Assembly: GCA_037179385.1 (NCBI GenBank)
Contig: CM074184.1
Span: 18,556,001-18,620,000, forward strand
Length of the DNA: 64,000 nucleotides
Origin: Holothuria scabra
Lineage: Eukaryota > Echinodermata > Holothuroidea > Aspidochirotida > Holothuriidae
Direction of reading: 5' to 3'
Below the pieces are notes generated by a model, which worked only from the letters and a program-made list of their open reading frames with translations, did no database searches and was not told where the DNA came from. The stretch's first letter is position 1; every line of letters begins with the position of its first letter. The position numbers and the translations under genes were made by a program. This document shows positions 47,664-59,089 of the stretch, one piece after another.

Positions 47664-47705
47664 CTTATTCTAACAAAAATTTTGAGAAATTTTTGTTAGA
47701 ATAAG
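47664..47705. repeat. Perfect 19-bp hairpin
   Basis: Arms 47664-47682 (cttattctaacaaaaattt) and 47687-47705 are exactly complementary with a 4-nt loop, tgag. It lies just inside the right end of E8. The related element E7 lacks it. Confidence 0.85.
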
Positions 47706-48129
47706 TAAATTCATCAAATTTCCCCAATTTCATCAAATTTCCCCAAAATATTTTCCAGGGGGGGGGGGGCAACTTGCCCCCCCCCCCCCCAGTAGCTACG
47801 CCACTGATCCTTTAGTTTGTCACTGCAGATCTTTCACGAATAAGTTAGTCAGATAGAGTGAGTGAGTGAGATGACATTTAACGACACATTAACACGAATG
47901 TGTTATATCTGTATAAAGTGTCCGTCAACTGGATAAAAGTTTCAAAGTTAAATTTATGTTCAAGTATGGTTCAAGTGCAAGTTGGATTTCCCTTTAGCCG
48001 CCTCTTACGACAGTCGGAAAATACCGTGGGCATATTCTGAACGCCCCAGCCCACAGGAGGCGTTACTCAGATGGAGTTTTACTTCTCATTTTCTAACCGA
48101 TTGGTTTAAGTCTGGCCGGTCACAGTTTT

Positions 48130-48215
48130 TACCAGTTATGGCTCAATGGGTCGTTTTCCCTTCACCATCATTGAACACCAAGCACAATGGAAGTAGGTTT
48201 CAATTTTATGCATCA
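48130..48215 (-). mobile_element. tRNA-derived SINE fragment, copy 4
   Basis: Contains ggctcaatgggtcgttttccc, then caccaagcacaatgg, then agtaggtttcaattttatgc, the body of the SINE family in the orientation of copy 1. The tRNA-like head is missing. Confidence 0.5.
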
Positions 48216-48219
48216 GCGA

Positions 48220-51200
48220 CTTGGGAATATGTCTACCTGCTTTTCAGGTAGCCCGTCTTTATACTTGCGTAACTTGCCTCATCCCACAAATCGAAACATG
48301 GGTGCTCAGCATAGACGTATCAGCGTATTGTAGTTTTTGGAACAGCCTTGGAACAGCACACTGTGAAAATTTCGGAAAACTATTCCACGCGAATTTTGAA
48401 CAGGAAAAAGCCTTTCCCTGGGTTGGAGGAACTGGAGCAGTCATTATTTTGCGCTTTCGTTGGAAATAAAATGCTCACTTCAACAAAAGCTTGAACAAAT
48501 TGCAAAATGATCTGAAATTTACCAGATAAATATGTCACGTTTGATGGAACGTAGTGATTTTTAGAGGTTTTCAAATGAATAGTTGGTTACATGAATTTTC
48601 TGGCTAATTTATTCGAAAACCTTCTCACACTGAAGTAACCCAAGTAACCCCACTTTTTACCTTTGCCTGGATTTTGGTTCCACTGCATTGGTGGCTAAGC
48701 AATTGTAGCAAGTTTGCACATTCTACAGAGGCTCGAAAACAGCAACTAATGGCCACATCGGCGGCCCGAGTATATCCCGAATTTCAGGTGTGATCTTTTC
48801 ATTAGGATATATGACACAAGACACGTTACACGATTGCTTTTGAAAAAGAAATGGGTAACATTGTGAGTGCTCTATAGACTGTCACAGCCTCCCCTCTGAC
48901 AGTGCAATCTTTTGACTGAGAGCAATAAAACATCTCGATTTTTTTTTTGTTCTTTGTTTGCAACTTTTGCCCAAATAGTGTAGACCTACAACTCTACACC
49001 ATTATTTGGTTAAGTTCAGGTCCAACAGCATGGAAGGGTGAGGGCAGGGGGGGGGAGGGGGTCAGGGATGGCATACTGTCCTCTTCCTTGTACACCTATG
49101 GCACACCGAGTAGCCTATGCAGTGGGTACTATGAAAAATCTCAGTTGGTATGTCCAAAACAAAGCTAGAGCTAGAAAGAATAATTATTTTCTCTTTCCTT
49201 TGTCTTTTACTTAAAATTCACACTTTCACAGTAAAAAGGACAAAATACAAAAGAAAGGTTTCCAAGGTGTTTTAGGAATCTTCTACCAAACATAGAGCTC
49301 AATATGTTTTCAAGATTTTCATAGTTTTCACAGGAATTATATGCTCACTTAAAACCATATAGAGTAGACTATTGTATTCATGAACATTATTGTAGCATTT
49401 ATATTTTATTCCACTGCTTTAAATGAAGAGCACTGGACAACTGGACACAGACAGCCTATATAAAGTGACACTATTATTGATAACAGTGCTTAGTTTCTAC
49501 ATCTACTTGTTTACATGGAAGACGTATATTACCTCTGCACATACACTGGTTGCACTGGTAATTCACAGTATGTCCATCAACAACAGAGTCCCTGCAATGC
49601 CAGAAAGGTAATAATCTGAAGACTCATGACTTCACTGTACAATACCAACCACAAAGGTATGCCTAAGATGTTGTACCAAGCAAGTTAACTATGTAATGTA
49701 ATAATTTTAAAACAATGCATAACTGTAGTTCTGTATTAAATCATTACACGATAGTGCTACTTTCAGGAAATAAGGCATTAAATAATGCTGGTTTATACTT
49801 TATTCAGATTATAATACACTGTTGGAGGTTAATGCTAGTGGTTATGAAGGCCTTTAACTTAATATACCCTCAGTTCAAAATATATCCAGTAAAATTCCAC
49901 CATGTTCAATTAGTGTGTACCAGTAGAGGGGGAGGGTGTTGCTGGTGTCCAATGTCAGAATGTAAGTTTGCCCTTCAAAGTGGGTCCTTGTGCCTTTCCC
50001 AAATCTCAACTGGCTTGGGTGAGTCACATGATGGAAGGTCAGGATACACTTTCACAGATTTGCCACCTAAATAATATTATAATATGCCATAGAATGGTAT
50101 CGCTAAGAGCCATCTTTGCAGCTGTCACTGTTTTTTTTTTTTTCTGTGGAGCATACTTCCTTTTCTTGCGAAATATCAGATGATCACTGAATTTCATACA
50201 GAATTAGCCACGCAATGTGAAATGTGGTCAATACTGAGAACAACACACACACAGACACATGCAAATGTTTATATCTACACAGTGACAGTGAGTATGTGAC
50301 ACTCTCAGGAGGTTGTACCTCTAAAACTATATTAAAATAAATGTATTTAAACCAATGCTAGTTATATAATTGTTACTACATTGTTCCTTTTAGTTAGCTC
50401 ACTGGATAACCAGAATGATTACAAAACCCCAAATTAAAGTAAACAGACCATGGAATTCCTTCAAATCTCTCTCATTTAAATTTAGAGCCATTCACTACCA
50501 GCCACTGAGTTTCAAAGCACTTTTGAAGCGTTGTATTGCACAACTCACACAAAAAAGGCACTGATGCTGAGTTACCCTGGATTTCCTATGAAATCCAAGG
50601 GAAGCTGTCTCACCGCCCTCACAAGAATTGTACAAAGTATGTCAACAGAATCACACAATACTGGCAATTGGGATCTTCAACAATTTGTATGTCAGAAATT
50701 CCATAGATAATTTAATCTTATTTTTGAGCAGCTTCTTGATATTCATAACATCACTGTCTCATAATTCATGATATCAATACCATATAATTTTAGTACCTCT
50801 GATATTTCCCTTTCCCTTCTTTCAAAGAGTTATTTATTACACTTGCAGAACAATACCACTGATGCTATGCTAGCAGCCCTCCACCTAACACTCATGGTTG
50901 TACGTATCTTTCAGTGTTATGCATCCTTGAATCTGCCATATCAAACCCTGTTCCACTACAGTACTTCACAGATAACTCAATAACGTGATTGGTTTAAAGA
51001 AAAAGCATCTGTCTCTCACACAGAAAACAATTGTCATTGTGTACGATGCTTCCCATACACAATGGAGTATAGAGAGTAAACCAGAGCCCCAGAAATGGAA
51101 AAAAAAAAGGCGTTGGGAGCTGCTGTCAAGAATAACAACTTCATCATCAAATCCACCTTTCATGATTCTTCACCTTGCCCACAAAGTGCTACTGGACTAG

Positions 51201-51465
51201 GTGGGTCAGAAGCCAAAGAGATAAAACAAAGAACCAAGTCTTTCTGTCCCAATTGACTTTCTTCACAGAGAAGCAAATTCTCAACCACATCTCATTTAGC
51301 AGACACTGTGGACTGGATTCCCAGTGCAAAATCAGGGCACCCTGACATCATGATGCATCACTAAAATGACAATTCCATATCACTTGGTTTTACTGGAAGA
51401 GTTCAACCTTTGAGGATGATCAACCTTTGCAGCGATTGAACTTGTCTCAAGCAGTTGTCATTATA
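48220..51465. other. 3' flank of the CCDC137-like gene, no other gene seen
   Basis: No domain-bearing open frame. A minus-strand AATAAA (plus strand TTTATT near 50832) lies about 630 nt after the CCDC137-like stop codon and may be its polyadenylation signal. A G-rich patch at 49036-49066 may be hAT debris. Confidence 0.4.
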
Positions 51466-51675
51466 TCAACTCTTCAGCGCCCTTTGGTTTCTTTGTTGTT
51501 TCACCTGTTTATAAGCCTTCACAGCCGCCATCTGTTTTTCATCAAAACACTTTTGTTCATACAATGTCATAGCTTTTCGCTTCTTAAACTTTCCTGCACT
51601 TCCTGTTGTCTTCTTGTTTGATGTGTCATTGGCTTTGCTCAGAAGAGAATTCAGATGTAATTGTCGTTTTCCACT
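51466..51675 (-). CDS. CCDC137: CCDC137-like protein, last coding exon
   Basis: Encodes the last 69 residues and stop, starting S-G-K-R-Q-L-H-L after a TTTTTTCTTGTTCAG acceptor (phase 0). The end, with basic KFKKRKA and then MAAVKAYKQVKQQRNQ, corresponds to the conserved C-terminal helix of CCDC137 (a V-x-A-Y-x-x-x-K-x-x-Q pattern). CCDC137 proteins are small, lysine-rich, nucleolar/chromosome-periphery coiled-coil proteins. This exon joins in phase with 54348-54430. The visible exons together give about 249 residues, slightly short of the vertebrate length because the N-terminal exon is missing. The symbol rests on my memory of the family and should be read as CCDC137-like. Confidence 0.85.
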   Translation of the reverse strand, partial: SGKRQLHLNSLLSKANDTSNKKTTGSAGKFKKRKAMTLYEQKCFDEKQMAAVKAYKQVKQQRNQRALKS

Positions 51676-51843
51676 CTGAACAAGAAAAAAGAGATTGAGA
51701 AACGATGGTAACAATGATTGAAGACTTATAAGTAAACTTGTTTAAAGATGGTATGCAGACTTATATAATTTTACCTATTTCAGCTAAAACAAAAAACAAA
51801 AAAAAAAAAAACAAGTCCCTTTGCTTGAGTACTTGGAAATAAT

Positions 51844-52949
51844 AACCAGAAAACCAAAAGGCTTAGTGATTCCTTGTCATCAAATACCTTACCTGCTTTC
51901 AAATTGACAGTGTTTGATAGATTTTTCTTTACACTTTAGGCACAGAACTTTCACAATTTTACCGCTGGTGACCTCAATGACCTTTGACCTCTAACAAAAA
52001 CAATAGGCTTTTTTCTCTCAACATGACAAATCTATATCCCTAACATGAAAATTATCAGTCACCCCTATCTGAAGACATCGTGTTTACAAGCCATTTTCGA
52101 AGTTTTTGCAATTTTACAGCTGGTGACCTCAAATGACCTTTGACCTCTTCCAAAAACAAAAGGCTTATTTCTCTCAACATAAGGAAATCTATATACCAAA
52201 TATGAAGAGTATTGGTCACTCTTATCTGGAAATATTGTTTACAAGCCATTTTTGGTGTTTTCGCAATTTTACAGCTGGTGACCTCAATTGACCTTTGATC
52301 TCTACCAAAAAAAAATAGGCTTCTTTCTCTCAATATGTCAAATCTATATCTCTAACATGAAAATTATCAGTCATCCCTATCTGAAGATATCGTGTTTACA
52401 AGCCATTTTCGAAGTTTTTGCAATTTTACAGCTGGTGACCTCAAATGACCTTTGACCTCTACTAAAAACAAAAGGCCTATTTTTCTCAACATGGGAAAAT
52501 TTATATACCAAATATGAAGAGTATCAGTCACTCCTATCTGAAGATATCATGTTTTCAAGCCATTTTCAGTGCTTTTGCATTTTTACCACTGGTGACCTCA
52601 AATGACCTTTGACCTTGACCAAAAATAATAGGCTGCTTTCTCTCAACATGAAAAACCTATATACCAAGTATGAGAAGTGTCGGTCACTCCTATCTGAAGA
52701 TATCGTGTTTACAAGCCATTTTTGAAGTTTTGGCAATTTTACCGCTGGTGACCTCAAATGACCTTTGACCTCTACCAAAAAACAATAGGCTTCTTTCTCT
52801 CAACATTACAAAGCTTTATACCAAATATGAAAAGTGTCAGACATTCCTACCTTTAGATATCGTGTTTACAAGCAAGTGTCACAAACACACACACACACAC
52901 ACGACATCACCACCCCATAGATTCCTTGCCTGCCTATGGCAAGGAATCA
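51844..52949 (+). mobile_element. Minisatellite-bearing element A (Helentron/DINE-like?)
   Basis: A 1.1-kb element in a CCDC137-like intron. It begins aaccagaaaaccaaaaggct, then tagtgattccttg, nearly identical to the start of element B at 58811. It carries six tandem ~156-bp units (51967-52880), a short (CA)n, and ends in a hairpin with a perfect 11-bp stem, gattccttgcc (52920-52930 with 52938-52948). The 5' gattccttg recurs inverted in that stem. Start motif, central minisatellite, microsatellite and 3' hairpin together resemble non-autonomous Helentron/DINE-1-type elements. The class is inference; no Rep or helicase is present. Confidence 0.75.
51967..52880 (+). repeat. ~156-bp minisatellite with DR1 motifs (array A)
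   Basis: Units start with ggtgacctcaa at 51967, 52122, 52277, 52434, 52591 and 52747 (periods 155, 155, 157, 157, 156). Five of six contain TGACCTTTGACCT, whose complement AGGTCA-A-AGGTCA is a perfect direct repeat spaced by one (DR1). The third has one change. Confidence 0.92.
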
Positions 52950-53785
52950 GAAACCTGTATTTGTAATATACAAATATATTGTATCAATTTTCCTGGCACA
53001 TTATCAACAAAGCCATTGACAAGTTTTGCCAATAGGTTGAAAGATATAATTTTGTGTCAAATGATCACATGGCCTACTGTAGTTACCAGGTTGTGACCTC
53101 CATCATTTACAGTATATTAAAAAGGACGACCATTTCTTTAAGAAAGTCTAGAGAGCCAGGTGTAACACTTTTTCTTCTTTGAGTTGTTGAAAAATATGCA
53201 CAACCTATTCCACTGTTACTTACCCCATAGATTATATGTGTGAATGATTCAATCTGCCACAGTCCAAGTAAATGTAATTGAACCAAGGATGGCTCTTAAG
53301 CATTGCACAACTTGCCAAAACTGAAAATGTAGTACACTCAAAGCAGTAGGCCTAGATTCTGTACCACACTTACAACGATTCTCTTCAATATGGCCAAATT
53401 CCTAAACATCCCTTAAAAGTAGGTATTGAGACTGCACTAGGTATTGTGACTTCTCACCAAACGATGAGGAGTCAAATGTGTCACATTTGAACAAAGCAAG
53501 CCAAACCACACTACACAAAACCCTGCCACATTTGATCACCAGAAAATATGTGTGATTCTGTTAAAAAACAACGGTTCTGTTTAAGTGTCAAAATCAATAT
53601 AGATGCTGAAATGTCGTGAGGACACACAGTACATTATGTTGTCTAACAAGCAGGCTCACATTATTACCAGCAAATAAAATCAAATTTTTAAAGCAAGTGA
53701 GGTGTCCCTTTTCCAAACGATTCTGTATCACTCGTTTAACAACTATTTATAGAAAAGTCAGAGCAGTGAAGCAGTGTCAGAGAAG

Positions 53786-53979
53786 CAGTGGCATAGGCAG
53801 GGGAGGGGGTGGGGGTTTGAGGGTCAGAACCCCCCATGACCCAACCATGCAATGCAAAGAAACACCTAAAATAGCGGTCTTTTTCTCTCTGTCCTTAGAC
53901 TTTTCACTCGTTTCCTGCCCCAAACCCTCCCATGACACCAACTCCCCAACCCCATGACACAATCCTAGCTATGCACCTG
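53786..53979. mobile_element. Short hAT-like MITE E10
   Basis: A ~194-bp element with ends cagtggcataggcagg and ctagctatgcacctgg, imperfect inverted copies. Flanking 8-mers cagagaag and gccagaag agree at only 5 of 8, so it is older. G- and C-runs near the ends match the other hAT elements. It sits in a CCDC137-like intron. Confidence 0.6.
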
Positions 53980-53997
53980 GCCAGAAGACCCTAGATC

Positions 53998-54033
53998 AAA
54001 CCTGAGATCAAGTCATACCAAAGACTGCAAACT
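53998..54033 (+). mobile_element. SINE fragment
   Basis: Contains gagatcaagtcataccaaag, then actg, matching the junction between tRNA-like head and body of the SINE at 27505-27652. Too short to delimit further. Confidence 0.4.
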
Positions 54034-54347
54034 GCACAGATACTTTTAGCTGACATGACTAGCTAATATAATTTATGGCATCTGACAGACCACTTTTCAC
54101 TTCAATCACCAACAAATTCAGATCCATTGTTTTGCTTTCAATCATAGCACAGTAAAAGCAAACACCGCATAATCCCTCAGTTCAGTGAATGCTAATTACC
54201 TGTGCTTAGTAAGGAGTAATTAAAACAATTCAAGTCATTGTTCTCATATTTCAAGACTACAAAGCTAACATCACGTTTAGGACAGTCCAACTTCCCAACC
54301 ACCCCATGCTGCCACCTCACATGTCAAGCAGCCGCAGCGGATCATAC

Positions 54348-54430
54348 CTTTTCATTACGAGCCTTGCCACCTCTTGGTTTACTTGTCAGCTGAGGAGGCC
54401 TTCGAGCAACTTCACCAAAGGCAATTTTAT
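54348..54430 (-). CDS. CCDC137: CCDC137-like protein, internal exon
   Basis: An 83-nt exon bounded on the minus strand by a TCGTAG acceptor and an AAG|GTATGA donor. It completes an Asp codon with the previous exon and then encodes K-I-A-F-G-E-V-A-R-R-P-P-Q-L-T. The F-G-E-V-x-x-x-P-P-x-L-T core is the strongest family signature in the gene. It ends in phase 0. Confidence 0.9.
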
Positions 54431-55944
54431 CTACGATAAATGTACAACAAAGTGTAAACCAAAATTAAGGAAATTACTGATTTGCATTACATGATACAGT
54501 AATCTTACTACAAAATTAGGGAAGGGGTGTTGGTATAACAAGAAATGGTTGAAATGTTTTCATGATCTGATCAAAAGCGAACCTCTTCCCTAGGAGAGAA
54601 ACTTGACATTCCATTCATTTCATAATCAGAACATAATTCTTTTGAAAGAGCTGGAACTTGTAAAGCATTTTACTGGTATTTACTGGAGAATATTTATTCT
54701 GAAATAGTTGTGATGTTTTATACTCTCTCCAAGATAAATCAGAGCTTTTTCAAACTAATATAAAAGTCCAAACTTTTGAATACAGATAAATAAAGATGAG
54801 GATTACTCTCTAAAAGGCTGTATTTGAACATTTTGTTGGTGAAGATTTTAGGCCCTGGAAATTCACATCACTGCCTCCTTACAATACCTACAAAAAGATA
54901 TAAGGCTGTGAGAAGGGTCTAAGTTTAGTTCTTAAGTGAATCAGACAGAGGACCCCTTTAACCTAAGATACAACTTTACATTGCTCTAGTCACGACATCA
55001 TTCAACAGATTAATTTCATGTAAAAACTTTTGGCTTCTCCAATCTTACTGAGGTCCTTCTAGTACATAGCTACAACTGCACATGGCCCCTGTGAGAAGCT
55101 AGTTTCTGCAGTCCATGCAAGAACAGAAAATATGTTATCCAACATGCACTTATCACCACCCCTCCCCCCTCCCCTCCCAAGGTTTCCTTTAGTAACCAAA
55201 ATGTGGTTTGTTTGACAGACCATTACTACCTCGGGTACCCGTGCATAGAGCAGGTACCAAGACATTCACTTATGGGAAAATGGATTGGGGATTGGTATCT
55301 ACAGATAATTAGAGCAACATTTGAAGCTACCCATTGCTGTGTTGTGCCTCATAAAATATTGCCCTCTTACACGTGCAGCCAGCATGATTGCATTTAACCA
55401 TTTAACTCTGTGAAATGCATAAAAGATCTTTTACTGTGCACAGCAAATATTCTGACCCTATTGGCTGTTGGCTAATGCACTGGACCGATAAATCCATATC
55501 TGTGTTGGGCATTGATGACGCAAATGGAACATTAAGTTCTACTATGCTGCACAGTGTACAAACTCTAACTGCTATCTTGCTATCTATGTAAGATCACATA
55601 AGTGTATTTTGTTTTCAGATTTTGACGTTACATCAGCTACATCTAAATCAAAGTGGATGCAATTTTCCACCAAGGAGGAGAAAAACCATTGCAGTGTTTT
55701 TTTTTTTAATTCAGATAGCAAGTTGGAAAGGAAACAATATTTTCTTAAACTAAATTCTGCAGTGGGAGGATATCTAGAACTCCGTTATGTGTTTTCTGTA
55801 CAACATAGTCACTGTTATTGACTGTGCCAAATACAAGTGATAGATGCAGCTATTTCCCCATCACATCTGAGAGACAAAGTGAAAATTGCACTCTTCCATA
55901 ACTGGATCTATCAGATAAATTCTCATTCAAAAAGAAATTCTTAC

Positions 55945-56027
55945 CTTCAAAAAATTCTTTCTCCATTTTGTCCAAACGCCTATCAATTTTCTTATACTGC
56001 ATCCTTTTGTGCAATAATTCCAAGTGC
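55945..56027 (-). CDS. CCDC137: CCDC137-like protein, internal exon
   Basis: An 83-nt exon with acceptor TTCTCTCCAG and donor GAAG|GTAAGA. Its first base completes an ATG (Met) codon begun in the previous exon. It then encodes 27 residues of a basic/acidic helix (H-L-E-L-L-H-K-R-M ... M-E-K-E-F-F-E) and leaves one base for the next exon. Charge pattern and position match the middle coiled coil of the family. Confidence 0.87.
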
Positions 56028-56549
56028 CTGGAGAGAATTTTAACAAAAGGGAAATTGAGCAGTATCAAACATACAACAGCAGCTTCTAAAATGTCAAAAT
56101 TGTTCTTTTTTTTTATGCCTTACCTGTAACAATTTCTAAAAATTCACTAACAAATTTTTCAATCTATTATAAGAAAACATAGCTGGCTACCTGTACTCCA
56201 AATAAGTTGACTATATACCTTCAAAGTCAGCAACATTGTTTATCGCTGCTCTTAACATATCAAAAAGAACATGTTTTTACTTAAACTGACTAGCCCTGCC
56301 ATTTGGAAAATGAAAGTTCACCCATGCTAACAGCAAAAGATGATATAATAAAGACGAATATTAGACCATGCAAACATAGCAAATATAGTGCTCAGCCCAG
56401 CTTATCTTTTCCTCTCTTCACTTGTTTCATCTTGTATCACATTTCTATCACACATACAAACATGTTCTGGTTCTCATGGAATACTACAAACAAATTTCCA
56501 CAAATGCAGTATACAGTTATGGGTGTGAAACGGCTAGTGGACAAACAAA

Positions 56550-56836
56550 TTAATTCAGACTAGTACGTTGAGATCTCCTCAAGAACGTCAAGTTCAGGTT
56601 ACATATTTGATTGCTAAAAATTTCAACAGAGGGGATATCCCTAATGGCTGGAGGTAGATAATTCCACTCAGCCACTGCCCTTGAAATAAAAGAAAACCTA
56701 AAGCAGTCCTTTTCTGCAGCAGGATGATGAAAGGAGATTGATAATGACCTTCGAGTAGAAATTCCATTATTGTTGGGCTTAGAAACATATCCATCTAGAT
56801 TGATAGCAACCAAGTAATTGAGAGACTTTTATAGTA
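56550..56836 (-). pseudogene. LINE reverse-transcriptase C-terminal remnant
   Basis: The minus-strand frame ends with a typical non-LTR retrotransposon ORF2 tail: F-S-F-I-S-R-A-V-A-E-W-N-Y-L-P-P-A-I-R, then S-V-E-I-F. The SF-x-x-R-x-V-x-x-WN-x-LP pattern is the hallmark C-terminus of CR1/L2/Jockey-type ORF2. Upstream the frame continues as K-S-L-N-Y-L-V-A-I but is closed by a stop, so the fragment is 5'-truncated and dead. It lies in a CCDC137-like intron, same strand as the gene. Confidence 0.8.
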
Positions 56837-57118
56837 AGCTCAACCTACCCAATGAGAGCATCAAACACATAACAAGATTCTCTACATCAAAATTCATTTG
56901 TATGTATAAAATGCTTGCAATCTTTCCAGTGGAATTAAACCCTAGAGCTACATTTCTGCCTCAATTTCGGATTAAGATAAGGAAATGATCATAACTGATT
57001 GCTGACATACTGTAATTTGCTATTCCTGCCTTTATCTCACACAGGCTGTCTTTGATGTCAAACAGCGTATTTGACATAAAAACTCAAAACATTAAGAGCA
57101 AAGGAAATGTTCTCTTAC

Positions 57119-57278
57119 ATTTTCTTGTTTTTACTGGCTGTCTTCTTTTTTTCCTCTTCTCCATCCAACAAGATTTTAACTTTATGGTCTTCAATATCCC
57201 TGTTAGCAGATGTCACAACTCGAGAAAGAAATGTTTTATTGGACTCAGTTTTCAACTTTTTGACATTTGTTTTGTAAT
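57119..57278 (-). CDS. CCDC137: CCDC137-like protein, internal exon
   Basis: A 160-nt exon with acceptor TATCTACTACAG and donor AAAAT|GTAAGA. Two bases complete a codon begun in the previous exon (GAT, Asp), 52 codons follow, and two bases (AT) remain for the Met codon closed by the next exon. It encodes K-T-E-S-N-K-T-F-L-S-R-V followed by a lysine/glutamate-rich helix ending K-K-K-T-A-S-K-N-K-K. It aligns by position with the central part of CCDC137, where a short G/E-S-x-x-x-[FY]-[IL]-x-R segment precedes a charged helix. Confidence 0.87.
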
Positions 57279-59089
57279 CTGTAGTAGATAAAAAGACATC
57301 CACAATTTACCACATTATTGTCTAGCAAATCTGTATAAACTGCAACGGTAAATATTCAACCAAGAATAGCTTAGACATTCTTCTTCATTGACAATCTTTA
57401 GACAGAATCATCTAGACAATCAAATACAGTAGCACAATTGTTTTCTCTTCTGAATAGTTCTGCAAATTTTGTAAATTTTTTTCAATTATTATGGCTTCAG
57501 TATTATACTGTACTCCAATTTCCTTTCTTTGCTAAATAGCAATTTTTCCTCGTAGTTCTAAGTTATATTCAATGTCCAGTGACACTATTACTGTGCTGTA
57601 GCAATTGCAAATCACTGACAGGGCCGCAGGCAAAATCCCTAGGGGACACTTTAACACTGCCCACATACAGAGGAGCCCCATCATTACTTAGCATGCATGC
57701 TTTGCATTTATGATTTTGACATTCATAAAGGGGTTGTTCCCCCCCCCTCCCCTCCCCTGTTCCCAGAACCTACAGCCCCTGTAGTTCTTCATGGGCCAAA
57801 TACATGTTACAGTATTTTCATGCATTACATTTTGGGCAAGGAATGGTGTGGGAAACAAACTGGAGGTGATTGATACACTGAGCACCAAGGTTGTCACCAA
57901 ACCATATAGAGAGTTGTGTAAATTGTGATCACTGTCCTGGGGGAGTGGTCAAAGAAGTAGGGAGTGAACCCCTTCCCTATGCAGTCTTTCCAGCTTCTAT
58001 CAGTTTAATTATCTTTTCACATTACTTCAATTTTTTATTCCTGGCTTTCATATTTCCCTTTTCATAACTTTGTCCATCAGACTAGCTCTTCTCAAAGTCT
58101 CCTTGTCTGCATGAATATTTTCTTGTCCATGGTTGAATTTCCTTTGAACTCCCTTGTGTAAGAGACTTTACCAAGGCTATTGCCCCTGGAGCAAAAATTT
58201 TGACTGGAGCACTTGCCAGAGAAAACTTTTACATGACCCAGATTGTCCTAGAGGGGAGTTGTCAAAAAGCCTGAACCATTTATTAATTCTGTCCTCACCA
58301 TGAAGTGAAAGAGAAAAGGACACAATATCTTGTGCATGAAAGTGAACTTTAAACCTCACGGTAGTGAATGATGAAGACAACTCCCATGACAAAATAGAAA
58401 GTAAACTAGAGCAGCAAAGCTGCTGTCTCTCAACCGTTCTGATGTTACCAGTGTCTTTTATATTCATCTTGAACAAAATCATGATGTACACTTAACACAT
58501 ACCCAGACAACTGCACTTGGGCGGACCAGCATGTAAATACTGTTCACCAAGCAGCTGAACTGTGTCAAGGATAAATCTCTACAGCTAGTTCATCCTCTTA
58601 GGGTGTACAGTACCTTAAGTCAAATAACTCAACAATATACATGAAAAGTGAATGCTAACAGTCCAACTCTCATCTTTATAGGACATTACTGAGCTGAGAC
58701 AAAAAATGTTGAAGTTTATTCACTTGAAAAAAATTGGTCTATTGTGCAGTACTGTAATTTATGACTTTCTAGATGTACAACTCACATTGTTATGTTTCCT
58801 TTGAAAGTTAACCAGAAAGCCAAAAGGCTTAGTGATTCCTTGCTGCTGAAATGTAAGGCCTTTTTTCACATTGACATTGCTTTGCAATGTTTTTCAATTA
58901 GCAGGGCTCCATAATGTGCCCACAAAGTACACATGCAAGGCATCCAATTGAGATCCCCCTTGCCCATCGTGAACCCAAATGACATTTGACCTCCACCAAA
59001 AACTTCTGGGACCATGTATTCACTATGTGCCATCCACATGACAAGTTACAGGACCCTACAAGTGACCTTTCTTGAAAGAATGTGCAGGA

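Larger units (their letters stand above)
45718..47806. mobile_element. hAT-like element E8 with perfect 8-bp TSD
   Basis: A 2089-bp element with inverted ends (cagtggcgtagctagga / gtagctacgccactg) and exact duplication ATCCTTTA at 45710-45717 and 47807-47814. Subterminal blocks (ccagggggg, aaatttccccaaaa) occur at both ends as in E7. The extra length over E7 comes from the hAT-B element inserted from 45962. A perfect 19-bp hairpin lies near its right end (47664-47705). No transposase. Confidence 0.92.

Noticed and set aside
47850..48060. Possible structured RNA or gene start around the ccgcctcttacgacagtcgg block
   Set aside because: It resembles part of a dispersed repeat, but I could find no second copy in the window or any delimiting signal.
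57619..57782. Possible hAT element with ends cagggccgcagg and cctacagcccctg
   Set aside because: The inverted similarity is weak and the flanking 8-mers (atcactga and tagttctt) do not match.
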